In this document: one piece after another, positions 11,085 to 22,195 of the stretch
Layout: each line of letters begins with the position of its first letter
Numbering within the stretch: the first letter of the stretch is position 1
From: Schistosoma haematobium
Lineage: Eukaryota; Platyhelminthes; Trematoda; Strigeidida; Schistosomatidae
Reading direction: 5' to 3'
DNA length: 64,000 bases
Assembly: GCF_000699445.3 (NCBI RefSeq)
Contig: NC_067201.1
Span: forward strand, 14,191,501-14,255,500
The notes under the pieces: model-generated
What the model was told of the DNA's origin: nothing
Seen by the model: only the letters and a program-made list of their open reading frames with translations
Database searches by the model: none
Translations under genes and position numbers: made by a program

Positions 11085-11615
11085 TGTGGAAATATGACTG
11101 ACAAGCTTATTTTGTAAATAGTTTTTAATATTATTTGTATTTGTTTGTCAATTTTTCACTGTATGTACATTCATCATTAAATGTCTGTACGTGTTGTTTT
11201 AGTCAATGACCTTGAACACACTTTCCGTTGAGCTACTACATAGCGTGACATATTCTTGCTGGTTAACAAATACATTACTACTCACGCATTCCTCGTTCTA
11301 TTTTCATTTGTGATTGAGCTAACGGAAGTCTAAATCAAATACTATCTACATTTATAGACTATAATCGGAATATATCACATCCTACGTTGGACTATATCGC
11401 TAGAGAGTTCGCCAACCTGCTCAGAGTCACCAAGCATTTATAATTGTGGATTTACATTACTGGACCTAATCAGAACGCGCAACGTTTGGGCAATTTAAGT
11501 AACGTCCTTAATTATTATTGTATTTGTAACAATTAATTGTATATATTAATATTACTATTGATTTTTAATAACTTTGTTTATACGTTTCGCGTTCATATCT
11601 GTTTGGTCCACCACA
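11085..11615 (+). repeat. G1 5' LTR
   Basis: It starts TGTGGAAATATG and ends GGTCCACCACA, with 5-bp inverted termini TGTGG/CCACA. The differences from the 3' LTR are A versus G at about base 7 and T versus A in AAATG(T/A)CTG. It should contain the promoter; a TATA-like ATTGTATATATTAA occurs at about 11537-11550, but I cannot place the transcription start. Confidence 0.92.
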
Positions 11616-11622
11616 ATTATTT

Positions 11623-11640
11623 GGTGAGCCTCGATTATTT
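11623..11640 (+). promoter_or_regulatory. G1 primer binding site, tRNA-Trp-like
   Basis: TGGTGAGCCTCGA lies 7 bases after the 5' LTR. It resembles the complement of the tRNA-Trp 3' end (TGGTGACCCCGACGTGATC, from memory) but is a weaker match than the G2 site. The family habit of priming with tRNA-Trp supports the call. Confidence 0.6.
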
Positions 11641-11721
11641 TTTATAGACATTTACTATATATATCTACATAATTTTTTATTATTATTAATTGGCACGACA
11701 CCATTTTTTGTTTTTGGCATT

Positions 11722-12618
11722 ATGAAGTCTCCTAATAAACTTATCGATATAGATAGCCCATCAACCAACCCCTTTCATTCATCACAGCCAGAAGATAATG
11801 TTTTAAACTCAATCAACGCTATTTCTGAACTAAGAATACCAACGTACGGTGTTAATAATCCCAGGATCTGGTTTGCACAGGCTGAGGCATTATTTTTGTC
11901 GAGAGCTATACGCTCGCAAGCGACAAAATATGCATACGTCGTTGGAGCATTACCCATAGAAGTGGCAGCAGAAGTCGGAGACCTGATAGATAATGTATAA
12001 GAAACGGACCCCTATGACAAAATAAAAGCCGCAGTAATCCACCGTATTTCGCAGTCTGATGAAAAACGCTTACAGCAACTACTCACCGCATGCGAGTTAG
12101 GGGACAAAAGACCTTCACAGTTGCTTAGACATATGAGACAACTAACAGGCTCATACAAGTTAGACGAAGCATTACTTAAGCAGATGTGGTTACAAAGGTT
12201 ACCACATAACGTCAGACAAATCCTCAGCATATCAGGAGCCTCTGTCAGTCTTGATGATTTAGCAGACATGGCCGATAAGATGATAGAAATGTATCCCGAT
12301 AGTCGCGGCGTTAACGTGATACAATCCTCAAGTAGAGAAAACATGAGCGACGCACTCAACATCCAACAACAAATAACACAGTTAACACAGCAGCTAGCAT
12401 CACTGCAGGCGACTATCTCCACCATCCATTCTCGACCTCCCAGATCTACGTCCAGAAGGAGATCAGTATCCAGACATCGTCTTAGGTCACCTAAGCGGGC
12501 AGCCGGAATTTGTTGGTATCATTCGAATTATGGTGAGAAAGCACGTCGTTGCACAAAACCGTGCAACTTCACGACAAACAAGCCAGACCATCAGGGAAAC
12601 GAAGTGGCCAGACAGTAA
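11722..12618 (+). pseudogene. G1 gag (one in-frame stop)
   Basis: Starts at ATG 11722. The capsid-like part includes WFAQAEALFLSR and LLQQLL..., with TAA at 11998-12000 interrupting an otherwise continuous frame that runs to TAA 12616-12618. Near the C-terminus are an Arg/Ser-rich basic stretch (SRRRSVSRHRLRSPKR) and the knuckle [18 protein letters not shown], i.e. C-x2-H-x9-C-x3-C, the CHCC form reported for the CsRn1 lineage and not the usual CCHC. Gag would package the element RNA. The stop codon is the only lesion seen. Confidence 0.88.
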
Positions 12619-12620
12619 TG
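12616..12620 (+). promoter_or_regulatory. gag stop / pol start overlap (TAATG)
   Basis: The gag TAA (12616-12618) overlaps ATG (12618-12620), which opens the pol frame at MAAAVTG just ahead of the protease. The same TAATGG is kept in G3 (about 31520-31525, minus), while G2 has TAACGG. No classic slippery heptamer is seen in the overlap. This suggests termination-reinitiation, although a -1 frameshift in the upstream overlap (12549-12618) remains possible. Confidence 0.5.
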
Positions 12621-15600
12621 GCGGCAGCTGTTACTGGCCAACATGTTAGCCACCTCTTCCACATCAGGGATCGTATTTCTGGCTCAGACTTCTTAGTCGA
12701 TACTGGAGCAGAAATCAGCATCATCCCACTCCATCTCTCACGCAGACAACATACGACAAGCACTAAATTGTCCTTAGTAGCGGCTAACGAATCAGTTATC
12801 AAAACTTACGGAGAGCAATCTCTTATATTAGACCTCGGGCTCCGCAGAAGATTCACATGGGTATTCATAGTCGCTCATGTCAAACGACCCATCCTCGGAG
12901 CCGATTTCCTTAGTGCGTACAACCTGTTAGTAGATATGACCAACAAGAGATTAATCAACGTAAACACACGTTTACAGGTAAATGGTACACTCTCCAACGA
13001 CAACGAAATCCATGGTGTTCGAATAATGAAACCGGTAAACAACATTTTCAACGACATTCTAACAGAATACCAGTGCATTACGAAATCAGATTACCAAAAG
13101 GAAGGTAACCCACAGCTTGTGCAACACCATATCATTACCACCGGACCACCCGTTCGCTCCAGAGCGAGGAGATTACCACCAACAAAGTTGCAGACAGCTA
13201 AGAGAGAATTTGAACAAATGATGCAACTTGGTATTATCAGACCATCCAACAGCCCTTGGGCCTCGCCGTTACACATGGTACCAAAGAAAGACCAAGATTG
13301 GCGTCCGTGTGGTGACTACTGCCGTCTGAATAATCAAACCATACCTGATAGGTATCCTATTCCACATATACATGACTTCTCGTTAAGTTTACGTGGTAAA
13401 TGCATCTTCTCGAAACTCGACCTCGTGCGTGCATACCATCAAATTCCGATGGCACCAGAAGACATCGAGAAAACAGCCATGATCACACCCTTTGGTCTGT
13501 TTGAGTTTCTAAGAATGCCATTCGGATTGAAAAACGCTGCGCAGACATTCCAACGATTCATGGATGATGTCACAAGAGGTTTAGACTTCGTATTCGCCTA
13601 CATAGACGACGTTTTGATCGCAAGCTCATCAATAGAAGAGCACGCCCAGCATGTTCAGATCCTCTTTGAACGTTTTAAGAAACATGGCGTTGTTATCAAT
13701 CCTTCTAAATGTATATTCGCCGTCCCAGCCTTAGAGTTTTTAGGACATTACATTGACTCTCAAGGCATCAAACCACTCCCAGAAAAGGTTGAAGCTATTA
13801 CCAATTACCCTGAACCAACCTCCATAAAGTCATTACGCCGTTTTCTCGGGACATGCAATTTCTACCGCCGATTCCCACCATGTTGTGCGGATGTGCTACA
13901 GCCGTTAACTGATTTACTGAAAAGTGACAAAAAGGTACGTGTAAGGAAAAGAATCAAACATTCAAGCTACCGCCTGACGCCAAAATGGCATTCGAAAAAG
14001 CAAAGTCCTTGATAGCCAACGCCACCATGTTACAACACCTCAATACTGACCCCACAACTCATTTGATTCTATGTACGGATGCCTCACAAAAAGCCGTCGG
14101 GGCAGTATTACAACAACAAGTAAACAACATGACTACTCCCATAGCGTTTTTCTCCAAAAGACTGTCACCAGCCCAGGAACGCTATAGTACTTTTGGACGG
14201 GAGTTACTTGCTATCTACTTAGCCGTTAAACACTTTAACTTCTTACTACAAGGACGAACTTTCACCATCATGACCGATCACAAACCTTTATGTTACGCAT
14301 TCAACACTTCGTACGACCGACACTCACCTCGCGAAGCACGACAACTGGATTACATCTCCCAGTTTACGACAGATATCCAATTTGTCAAAGGACACACCAA
14401 CGTCGTAGCTGACGCATTGTCACGTAAGGATGTAAATACCCTGTTACGTAAACAGGACATCGATCTAGAAACAATCGCAAAACTACAAGTAGACGATGCA
14501 GACTTGAAGGTCTGCCAGGAGAAGTCTAACTTGAACCTTAAACCAGTACCCATCCCCTTCTCAAATACATCTATCATTTGCGATGTTTCAACGGGTAACA
14601 ATCGCCCTTTCGTACCTCTAGCATGTCGTCGACAGGTATTTCGTCAACTGCATGACCTTTCTCACCCAGGAATCAGAGCCACAATCAAATTGGTTACTGA
14701 GCGTTTTGTGTGGCCAAAAATCAATTCAGATATAAAACGATGGACGCGAAGCTGCCTACAATGTCAACGCAGCAAGATTCAGAAACACACGATCAGTCCA
14801 GTTGGCAAGTATCCCCTGCCGGAAAAACGTTTTCAACATATCCACTTAGACATAGTTGGTCCATTGCCACCATCTAATTCATTCACGCATATTCTCACTG
14901 CGGTGGACAGGTCCACAAGATGTGCCATAGCATGCCCTATTGCTGATACTTCTGCAGAAACAGTAGCCGGCGTATTCCTTGACCGTTGGATGGCAAATTA
15001 CGGAGTACCTTCTATCGTCACTACCGACCGTGGTCCCCAGTTTCAGTCTATCTTATTTCAGGAATTCACAAGACTTCTGGGCGTGAACCACATCAAAACA
15101 ACAGCCTACCACCCAGCAGCTAACGGCTTGGTCGAAAGATTTCACCGCCAATTGAAAAGCTCGCTGATGGCACAAGATGATACGACAAAATGGAGTGACG
15201 CATTACCACTTGTACTCCTGGGTATCCGTTCAACTATAAAGAAAGATATAGGTTGTACAGCCGCTGAGCTAGTTTATGGTACAACCCTTACATTACCAGG
15301 TCAACTAGTGGACCCAAACACTTTAACACCAACGGACCCAAGTCGTTTTGCTAGCCAACTGCTGCAGACCATGCAACAGATCAAAGCCATACCGCCTCGT
15401 GAACATAACAATCGAATACAACTCAACAGAAATCTAGAAACATGCAAGTTTGTCTTTGTTCGAGTTGATGCTGTTAAAAAGCAATTGAAACAACCTTATG
15501 AAGGACCATATCAAGTAATTAAAAGAACGAACAAACACTTCATAATCAACAAGTGTGAAAAGAAAGAGACTATCGCTATCGATAGAATAAAGCCTGCTTT

Positions 15601-15769
15601 CTACGAAGCACAACACGACAAAGAACATACTATTTCACTGAACCAACCCCGTCCAGCAACCACCACTACAGCAGACATGGAAGAAAAACTGAGTATCAAA
15701 CCTACTTGTTTAACGCGCTCAGGCAGAGCTGTAAAAAAACCCAAACGCTATGTACATTTCGCCGAATAA
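12618..15769 (+). pseudogene. G1 pol: protease, RT, RNase H, integrase (single 1-base deletion)
   Basis: Domains in order: aspartic protease ([11 protein letters not shown], Asp codon 12699-12701); RT ([48 protein letters not shown] at 13599-13610); RNase H (LCTDASQKAVGAVL, FGRELLAIY); integrase with HHCC zinc region (LSHPGIRA...CLQCQRSK) and catalytic Asp 14849, Asp 15026, Glu 15134, spaced D-58-D-35-E. There is no chromodomain; the tail is basic (KKPKRYVHFAE). The frame is broken once, in an A run at 13929-13933 that has five A where G3 has six, between RT and RNase H. All catalytic residues checked are present, so a close relative could be active. The product would be a polyprotein cut by its own protease. 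Confidence 0.93.
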
Positions 15770-16252
15770 AAAAAACCTAAACGAACAATTATCGATGTAC
15801 TATACCATTATACTCACCCGATTTTCCCCAACAAAATCTATGATTTTTTTCCTTTTTTTACAGTGTACATAATTAACCATATTTTTTTCCCCACAATTAT
15901 TCGTTTTGTCACATTTTTTTATAGAAAAAAATTTGTTACAATAATAAACGAGTAAACTCTATTTAATTATTCACTTGCTGTACACACACACAAGAAAAAT
16001 AAGCAGTTCATTTTTTTTGGGTTCAGTAACAGTTCTGTACATTATTATCATTGTTAGCAAACCAAGATTTTAAATGACGGTATTCTCATTACTTTTGTTT
16101 GTCATGCTATTTTCACGCAATAACACACTGTATAATATTAACGTACATGTCATACGCATCTCCACATTGTTAATTGGTTATTATTGTAAATATTATTATT
16201 TTTGTATAAAAGTTTTCTTATTGTTATTGTAACCAGTGTTACCTCCGGACAC
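15770..16252 (+). other. G1 3' untranslated region
   Basis: AT-rich, with many T runs and no open frame of note, between the pol stop and the polypurine tract. It ends CCAGTGTTACCTCCGGACAC, which is also found in G3 (minus, about 27904-27921), so it is conserved in the family. Confidence 0.7.
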
Positions 16253-16266
16253 TCTGGGGGGAGCTA
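16253..16266 (+). promoter_or_regulatory. G1 polypurine tract
   Basis: TCTGGGGGGAGCTA ends exactly at the 3' LTR. The same GGGGGGAGCTA is at the equivalent place in G3. It is the expected plus-strand primer. Confidence 0.8.
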
Positions 16267-16797
16267 TGTGGAGATATGACTGACAAGCTTATTTTGTAAA
16301 TAGTTTTTAATATTATTTGTATTTGTTTGTCAATTTTTCACTGTATGTACATTCATCATTAAATGACTGTACGTGTTGTTTTAGTCAATGACCTTGAACA
16401 CACTTTCCGTTGAGCTACTACATAGCGTGACATATTCTTGCTGGTTAACAAATACATTACTACTCACGCATTCCTCGTTCTATTTTCATTTGTGATTGAG
16501 CTAACGGAAGTCTAAATCAAATACTATCTACATTTATAGACTATAATCGGAATATATCACATCCTACGTTGGACTATATCGCTAGAGAGTTCGCCAACCT
16601 GCTCAGAGTCACCAAGCATTTATAATTGTGGATTTACATTACTGGACCTAATCAGAACGCGCAACGTTTGGGCAATTTAAGTAACGTCCTTAATTATTAT
16701 TGTATTTGTAACAATTAATTGTATATATTAATATTACTATTGATTTTTAATAACTTTGTTTATACGTTTCGCGTTCATATCTGTTTGGTCCACCACA
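16267..16797 (+). repeat. G1 3' LTR
   Basis: It is 531 bp, the same length as the 5' LTR, with two mismatches noticed. It is followed by TSD CCAA at 16798-16801. Confidence 0.92.
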
Positions 16798-16929
16798 CCA
16801 ACATGATTGTCTGTGGATTCGAAATGGTCTAACGAATTACCAACAATCTGAAATAGTCTAGAACTTCCACAACACCCAATCAAGAAGTCCAATTCCAAGT
16901 AGTCACAACAAAACTGTATTGGATAATTA

Positions 16930-17252
16930 TGTAGCGGTAAATAAATCCCCAAAATAAATATCACTGTAAGTTTTCGACATTGGATGCTGACCATATGTTT
17001 TAGTGGACTCATCTAGCTGAAGGCGCTCGGTCAGGCATCCGCGCCAGATCACGTGTGGTAACGCCGTGCTCAACATCAACCGCAATCGATAGCCAGAATA
17101 GATCAGAGAATTCAGATATATTGGTCATCGCCAAATATACTCTTCCGATCTCTTCGACTCTGTCTTTTGATTTCTCTGGGTGGGAACGAAATATATTAGA
17201 AGGTGTTACTGGTAGAAGCGTTGTCAAACACTGAATACCTGTGACATCATCA
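16930..17252 (+). repeat. G2 5' LTR
   Basis: TGTAGCGGTAAATAAATC... to ...GACATCATCA, 323 bp. About eight differences from the 3' LTR, clustered around 17060-17160. Minus-strand open frames inside it are incidental and occur in both LTRs. Confidence 0.92.
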
Positions 17253-17253
17253 T

Positions 17254-17272
17254 TGGTGAGACCGACGTGATC
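17254..17272 (+). promoter_or_regulatory. G2 primer binding site for tRNA-Trp
   Basis: TGGTGAGACCGACGTGATC begins one base after the 5' LTR and matches 17 of 19 bases of the tRNA-Trp complement TGGTGACCCCGACGTGATC (from memory). tRNA-Trp priming is the habit of the CsRn1/Kabuki lineage. Confidence 0.85.
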
Positions 17273-17433
17273 TGGTACACCTTATTGCAACTGTGAGTCT
17301 GTTCCTTTTTGGGATTTTTATATATCATTGCCTTATTTTTTATTTTTTTTTAAACATTGTGATTTTTTTTCGTGTTTTTTCTTGGATATATATATATTTT
17401 CCCCTCGTTCATTATCGTACTTCATACTTCATC

Positions 17434-18264
17434 ATGACTGAACAGACACCTAAAGTACTCAAGCTTAAGACTTTGTCCCCGCCTTCGTTTCAACTGATGC
17501 CTTTCTGGCCCGACAACATCGAAGCCTGGTTTTGCTACGCAGAAGCCGACTTCTCCGAGCACGGCGTGATCGACACACGTGCACAATTCCTCGCAGTAGT
17601 CAAGGCACTACCGCGCGAATTCAACAGGTACGTAACACCTAGTATGTTTACTAGTGATGTTTCCGATCCTTACGAAATCTTAAAACGCTCGATTCTTAAA
17701 CGAGGAGATCTAACCGATCGACAAAGGTTAGATCAACTCTTCAATAACATCGACCTGCAACACGGTTCTGTGACGGACATGTTGCAACGGATGAGAGAGG
17801 TAATAGGCCCAAGAACTTTCGACGAAGGTCTATTCAAACAACTCTTCTTGTCAAAACTTCCCCAACAGGTGCAAGCAGTTCTGGTCTCGTTCCAGAACAA
17901 CGGCTTAGACGAGCTAGCTGCATCTGCCGACCGCATTCTAGAAATTACGAAACCTACTACCGAGGTATTTTCAGTCAAAGAAAAGCCTCACACGACTCAG
18001 AATGATATAACCGAGTTATGTCACACACTCACGCGTTATCTTAATCTTCGTACCGACCGTAAGAGATCGCGCACACCACGTAGAAGCATGTCACGTAAGC
18101 GATCTGTCTCTAGACCACGAGAGACAGATAACCCCGACTGGTGCTGGTATCATAACCAGTATGGAAAGTTTTCCAGAAATTGCAGAAAACCCTGCAACTT
18201 TCCCAACACGAAACCGAGTGACTCGAAAAACAACTCGGGAAACTTCCAAGCCGGCACGCGTTAA
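17434..18264 (+). CDS. G2 gag, intact
   Basis: 276 codons from ATG 17434 (ATCATGACTG) to TAA 18262-18264. The longer frame from 17293 begins in T-rich leader encoding a Phe/Ile run, so the internal ATG is preferred; it opens [12 protein letters not shown]. The capsid-like region shows [18 protein letters not shown] and [14 protein letters not shown]. It is followed by an Arg/Ser-rich basic segment ([16 protein letters not shown]) and the knuckle [18 protein letters not shown] (C-x2-H-x9-C-x3-C). No lesion was seen. The role is RNA packaging and particle assembly. It is similar to G1 gag in layout but far diverged in sequence. Confidence 0.88.
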   Translation: MTEQTPKVLKLKTLSPPSFQLMPFWPDNIEAWFCYAEADFSEHGVIDTRAQFLAVVKALPREFNRYVTPSMFTSDVSDPYEILKRSILKRGDLTDRQRLDQLFNNIDLQHGSVTDMLQRMREVIGPRTFDEGLFKQLFLSKLPQQVQAVLVSFQNNGLDELAASADRILEITKPTTEVFSVKEKPHTTQNDITELCHTLTRYLNLRTDRKRSRTPRRSMSRKRSVSRPRETDNPDWCWYHNQYGKFSRNCRKPCNFPNTKPSDSKNNSGNFQAGTR

Positions 18265-21200
18265 CGGCAACCGTAGCCGGCGAGCAAAGCCGTCTGTTAT
18301 TCGTCACAGGTGTGACAACGAGAGTTCGCTACCTCGTCGACACTGGCGCAGAAGTTAGCGTTCTCCCAGCAAATCCTAACGACCGACTACACCAATCGAC
18401 CCTAAACTTACAGGCGGCAAACGGAAAACCGATCGCTACGTATGGCAAAAGGTACGTTTACCTTAACGTGGGTTTACGCAAACCCATTCACTGGATCTTC
18501 GTTGTTGCTGATGTTTCTATGCCAATCATTGGTATGGATCTTCTACAACACCATAATCTGATCATCGACACGCGCAAACGGAGGCTTGTAGACGGAAACA
18601 CTAATTTATCCGTTTGCGTAACTTCTTTTTCTGGTTGTAGATTATCTCCAGTCACAATTACGCATACGATAGACCCACTCTATCAACCACTTCTCGATAA
18701 GTATCCTGGGATACAACAAACGCAACCGAGATTACCGTGTGTAACCAGCAACGTTACACATCACATCGCGACTACAGGACCACCTGTATTTTCTAAAGCA
18801 CGACGACTAGCTCCTGAAAAGCTAAGGTTAGCGAAAAACGAATTCGACCATATGATAGACTTAGGAATCATACGACCGTCAAGTAGCCCATATGCATCTC
18901 CGTTGCACATGGTCCCTAAAAAGGACAGCAACGATTGGCGTCCAACTGGTGACTATCGGCGATTGAACGCGAAAACCATTTCCGATCGTTACCCGTTGCC
19001 TCACATTCACGATTTGACAGCTACCTTGAAAGGTACAACTGTCTTTTCGAAAATCGACTTGGTTAAAGCGTATAACCAAATCCCTATGGCTACTGACGAC
19101 ATTCCGAAAACAGCTATCATAACTCCCTTCGGACTCTATGAATTTTTGCGAATGCCTTTCGGTCTAAGGAACGCTGCTCAAACATTCCAAAGATTCATAG
19201 ACGACGTTTTTCGAGGTCACAAATTCGTACATGCGTATGTTGACCACTGTCTAATAGCAAGTCCGGACAGAGAAACACATCTCAAGCATCTCGATCTTGC
19301 TTTCGAACGGTTACAAAAACATGGCATTACTGTAAACGCTCAGAAATGCCAAATTGGAACCGACTCGTTAGACTTTCTGGGACACACTATCGATGCTCAA
19401 GGTATCCGACCCCTTAGAACCAAAGTGGCGGCCATTCTGGATTACCCAGAACCGACCACCGTCAAGCAATTACGCACGTTTAACGGCCTCCTAAGTTTCT
19501 ATAGACGTCTCATACCGAAATGCGCATTACTTATGAAACCTCTGACCGACCAACTTCGTGGAAATGCGAAATCCATTAACTTGGACGACACCGCACGAAA
19601 AGCATTCTCCACAGTTAAGGAACTGATTGCTAGAGCAACAATGCTCGCACATCAGGACACCCGAGCACCCATTAGTATCGCAGCAGACGCATCCGACTCG
19701 GCAATCGGAGGAGTCTTACAACAATGGGTTAAACAACTCCTGGCAACCCTTGGCATTTTTCTCTAGAAGGTTGCTAGACACCGAATCGAGGTACAGCACA
19801 TTCGGTAGGGAACTCCTAGCTATGTATTGTGCTGTACGGCATTTCCAACACTATATCGAAGGCCGTGAATTCACTCTTTTCACGGACCATAAACCGCTCA
19901 CTTTCTCGTTAAGCTCTCCTTCTGACAAGTACTCTCCCCGTGAGTCTCGACAGCTGGACTACATTTCGCAGTTTACTTCAGATATTCAACATATTTCTGG
20001 AGCAAACAATGTAGTTGCAGACGCTTTGTCACCAATAACTTCCTTGAAGAGTTTCCAAAGAATCGACCTTCTTAAACTCGCCCGGCCTCAAAAAGAAGAC
20101 ATTGATCTTCAGCACGAGTTATCGTCTACAACACTCATGGTTTGCATCAAACAAAGGGGAACGGGTAAGGAAACCTTACTTTGTGACACGTCCACAGGTA
20201 GGGATCGCCCAATCGTGCCGAAACATTATCGACGCAATGTTTTCAACACATTGCACAAACTTTCGCATCCAGGTGTTCGTGCAACCATCAAGCTTATAGC
20301 AGAACGGTTTTGCTGGCCTGGCATGAATAAAGACGTGAGGGAGTGGGCAAGCTCCTGTGTAAGCTGCCAAAAATCTAAGGTTATCAGACACAATCAATGT
20401 CTCTTAGGCTCGTTTAAAACTCCCGATGCTCGTTTCGACCATGTTCATCTGGATTTGGTAGGGCCTTTACCAGATTCAAATGGATACTCTTACCTCTTAA
20501 CCTGCGTAGACCGTTTCACTCGATGGCCAGAAGCAGTACCTATCAAGGACATCACTGCTGAAACAGTGACCCGCACATTCGTCGAACGATGGGTAGCAAA
20601 CTTCGGTTGCCCTTCAACCATCACTACAGACCGCGGACGTCAGTTTGAATCTGATCTTTTCTGTCGTCTGACCACACTTTTAGGAATCACTCGCTTCCGA
20701 ACGACTGCCTACCATCCACAAGCAAACGGGTTGATAGAACGTTTTCACCGACAACTAAAAGCTTCACTATCAGCTGCAAACGTTTCACAGTGGACCGACG
20801 CTCTTCCACTCGTCCTACTAGGTATCCGCAATGCAGTGAAAGTTGACATTGGATACACTGCGGCTCAACTGGTTTATGGAACGACACTTCGACTTCCAGG
20901 AGAATTCGTGGATCCTTCATCCTCTTCAATGAACATGGATCTAACCTCCTACACGAACAGGCTTACAAACGCAATGCGTTCAGTTAAACCTGCTTCCACT
21001 CGACCTCAATCAGTCGATGTTTTCGTTCAACCTGACTTACGACATAGTACACACGTTTTCGTTCGCCGAGACTCGCATCGACGACCATTCGAATCAGCAT
21101 ACGAATGACCATTCAAAGTTCTTCAACGTGAATCTAAGTACTATATAGTCGATAAGAACGGAACAAACGATAGCATCAGCATCGATCGCTTAAAAGCAGC

Positions 21201-21393
21201 GTATTTAGAAGGAAATCCTATCTACGTCGATTTTCCTTCGGTACAATCGCACAACACGACTCCTACACTCATTCCTCAACCGACAACCAACACTAGCGAT
21301 GATACTCCGAATGTATCTGAAAATATACCTAAAACGACGCGTTCTGGAAGAAGAGTAAGATTTCTAGAACATTTAAACGACTACTGCACGTAA
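18264..21393 (+). pseudogene. G2 pol: protease, RT, RNase H, integrase (three lesions)
   Basis: The frame opens at or before 18264 in -1 relative to gag and reads [15 protein letters not shown] before the protease motif [15 protein letters not shown] motifs are present ([32 protein letters not shown]), but the catalytic YVDD is YVDH (19236-19247; GAC then CAC), which should abolish polymerase activity. A 1-base insertion in AAA at 19731-19733 shifts the frame inside RNase H; the rest runs in frame from about 19730. Integrase has HHCC (LSHPGVRA...CVSCQKSK) and D 20452, D 20629, E 20737 with D-58-D-35-E spacing. TGA at 21106-21108 (YE-stop-PFKV) cuts the C-terminal part, which stays open to TAA 21391-21393. 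Confidence 0.92.
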
Positions 21394-21855
21394 GGCACTA
21401 CTCGACATTTTATATTATCTCGATTTTTCTTTTTACGATATAAAATTTTTTCTTTAAAAAACAATTTTAATATGCCTATATATTTATATTTTAAAAAAAA
21501 AACAAAAAAAAACGAAAAATTATTTTTTTTAACGCTATTACGTGTGCTCGAGTTTATTTTCCTTTTTTTCGCCGACATTGTGTTTTTACGCACATACGAG
21601 TGTATTTCGACATGCACTTACATTTTCTTTTTTCTTTTCCAGGACGGCTGGAAAAGAACGATGCAGTTTACGAGGAGTCGAAGTTTTCGTTGTAACTTTT
21701 TCTTTTGTTACTATGTTGTACCTCGGTCCCATATAGTAAGGAAAGACGACCAGACGCTGCTACACTTAGTAAGCTATCAGAAGAGTGTTTACCAACGACA
21801 AACTCGTTGGGTTTAAACTTCTGGCTGGCCACGTCTTAGGGTCGTCACTGCCCCA
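21394..21855 (+). other. G2 3' untranslated region
   Basis: T-rich sequence from the pol stop to the polypurine tract. Open frames here are low-complexity Phe/Lys translations. No known domain. Confidence 0.65.
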
Positions 21856-21872
21856 CTAGGGGGGAAGTGATC
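21856..21872 (+). promoter_or_regulatory. G2 polypurine tract
   Basis: CTAGGGGGGAAGTGATC immediately precedes the 3' LTR, with a G6 core as in G1. Confidence 0.75.
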
Positions 21873-22195
21873 TGTAGCGGTAAATAAATCCCCAAAATAA
21901 ATATCACTGTAAGTTTTCGACATTGGATGCTGACCATATGTTTTAGTGGACTCATCTAGCTGAAGGCGCTCGGTCAGGCATCCGCGCCAGATCACGTGTG
22001 GTAGCGCTGTGCTCAACATCAACCGCAATCGCTAGCCAGATTAGATAAGAGGATTCCGATATATTGGTCATCGCCAAATATACTCTTCCGATCTCCTCGA
22101 CTCTGTCTTTTGATTTCTCTGGGTGGGAACGAAATATATTAGAAGGTGTTACTGGTAGAAGCGTTGTCAAACACTGAATACCTGTGACATCATCA
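21873..22195 (+). repeat. G2 3' LTR
   Basis: 323 bp, same ends as the 5' LTR, followed by TSD ATTA. Confidence 0.92.

Larger units (their letters stand above)
11085..16797 (+). mobile_element. Gypsy-type LTR retrotransposon G1, complete
   Basis: A 5713-bp element with 531-bp LTRs (TGTGG...CCACA), a tRNA-Trp-like primer site, gag, pol in the order protease-RT-RNase H-integrase, a polypurine tract and a 4-bp TSD. The CHCC Gag knuckle and the primer site fit the CsRn1/Kabuki/Boudicca lineage known from trematodes. The LTRs differ at 2 of 531 positions by eye, so the insertion is recent. Two coding lesions were found: TAA in gag and a 1-base deletion in pol. G3 is a relative of a nearby subfamily. 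Confidence 0.93.
16930..22195 (+). mobile_element. Gypsy-type LTR retrotransposon G2, complete, second family
   Basis: A 5266-bp element with 323-bp LTRs (TGTAGCGG...CATCA), TSD ATTA (16926-16929 and 22196-22199), a strong tRNA-Trp primer site, intact gag, damaged pol and a polypurine tract. The empty site GGATAATTATGACAG is intact in copy 1. LTR length and domain content resemble Boudicca-type elements of Schistosoma, but I cannot confirm the name. The LTRs differ at about 8 of 323 positions. Confidence 0.92.

Noticed and set aside
13929..13933. Programmed frameshift in G1 pol
   Set aside because: It is a run of five A where the G3 relative has six, between RT and RNase H, not at gag-pol. 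A simple deletion or sequencing error is more likely.
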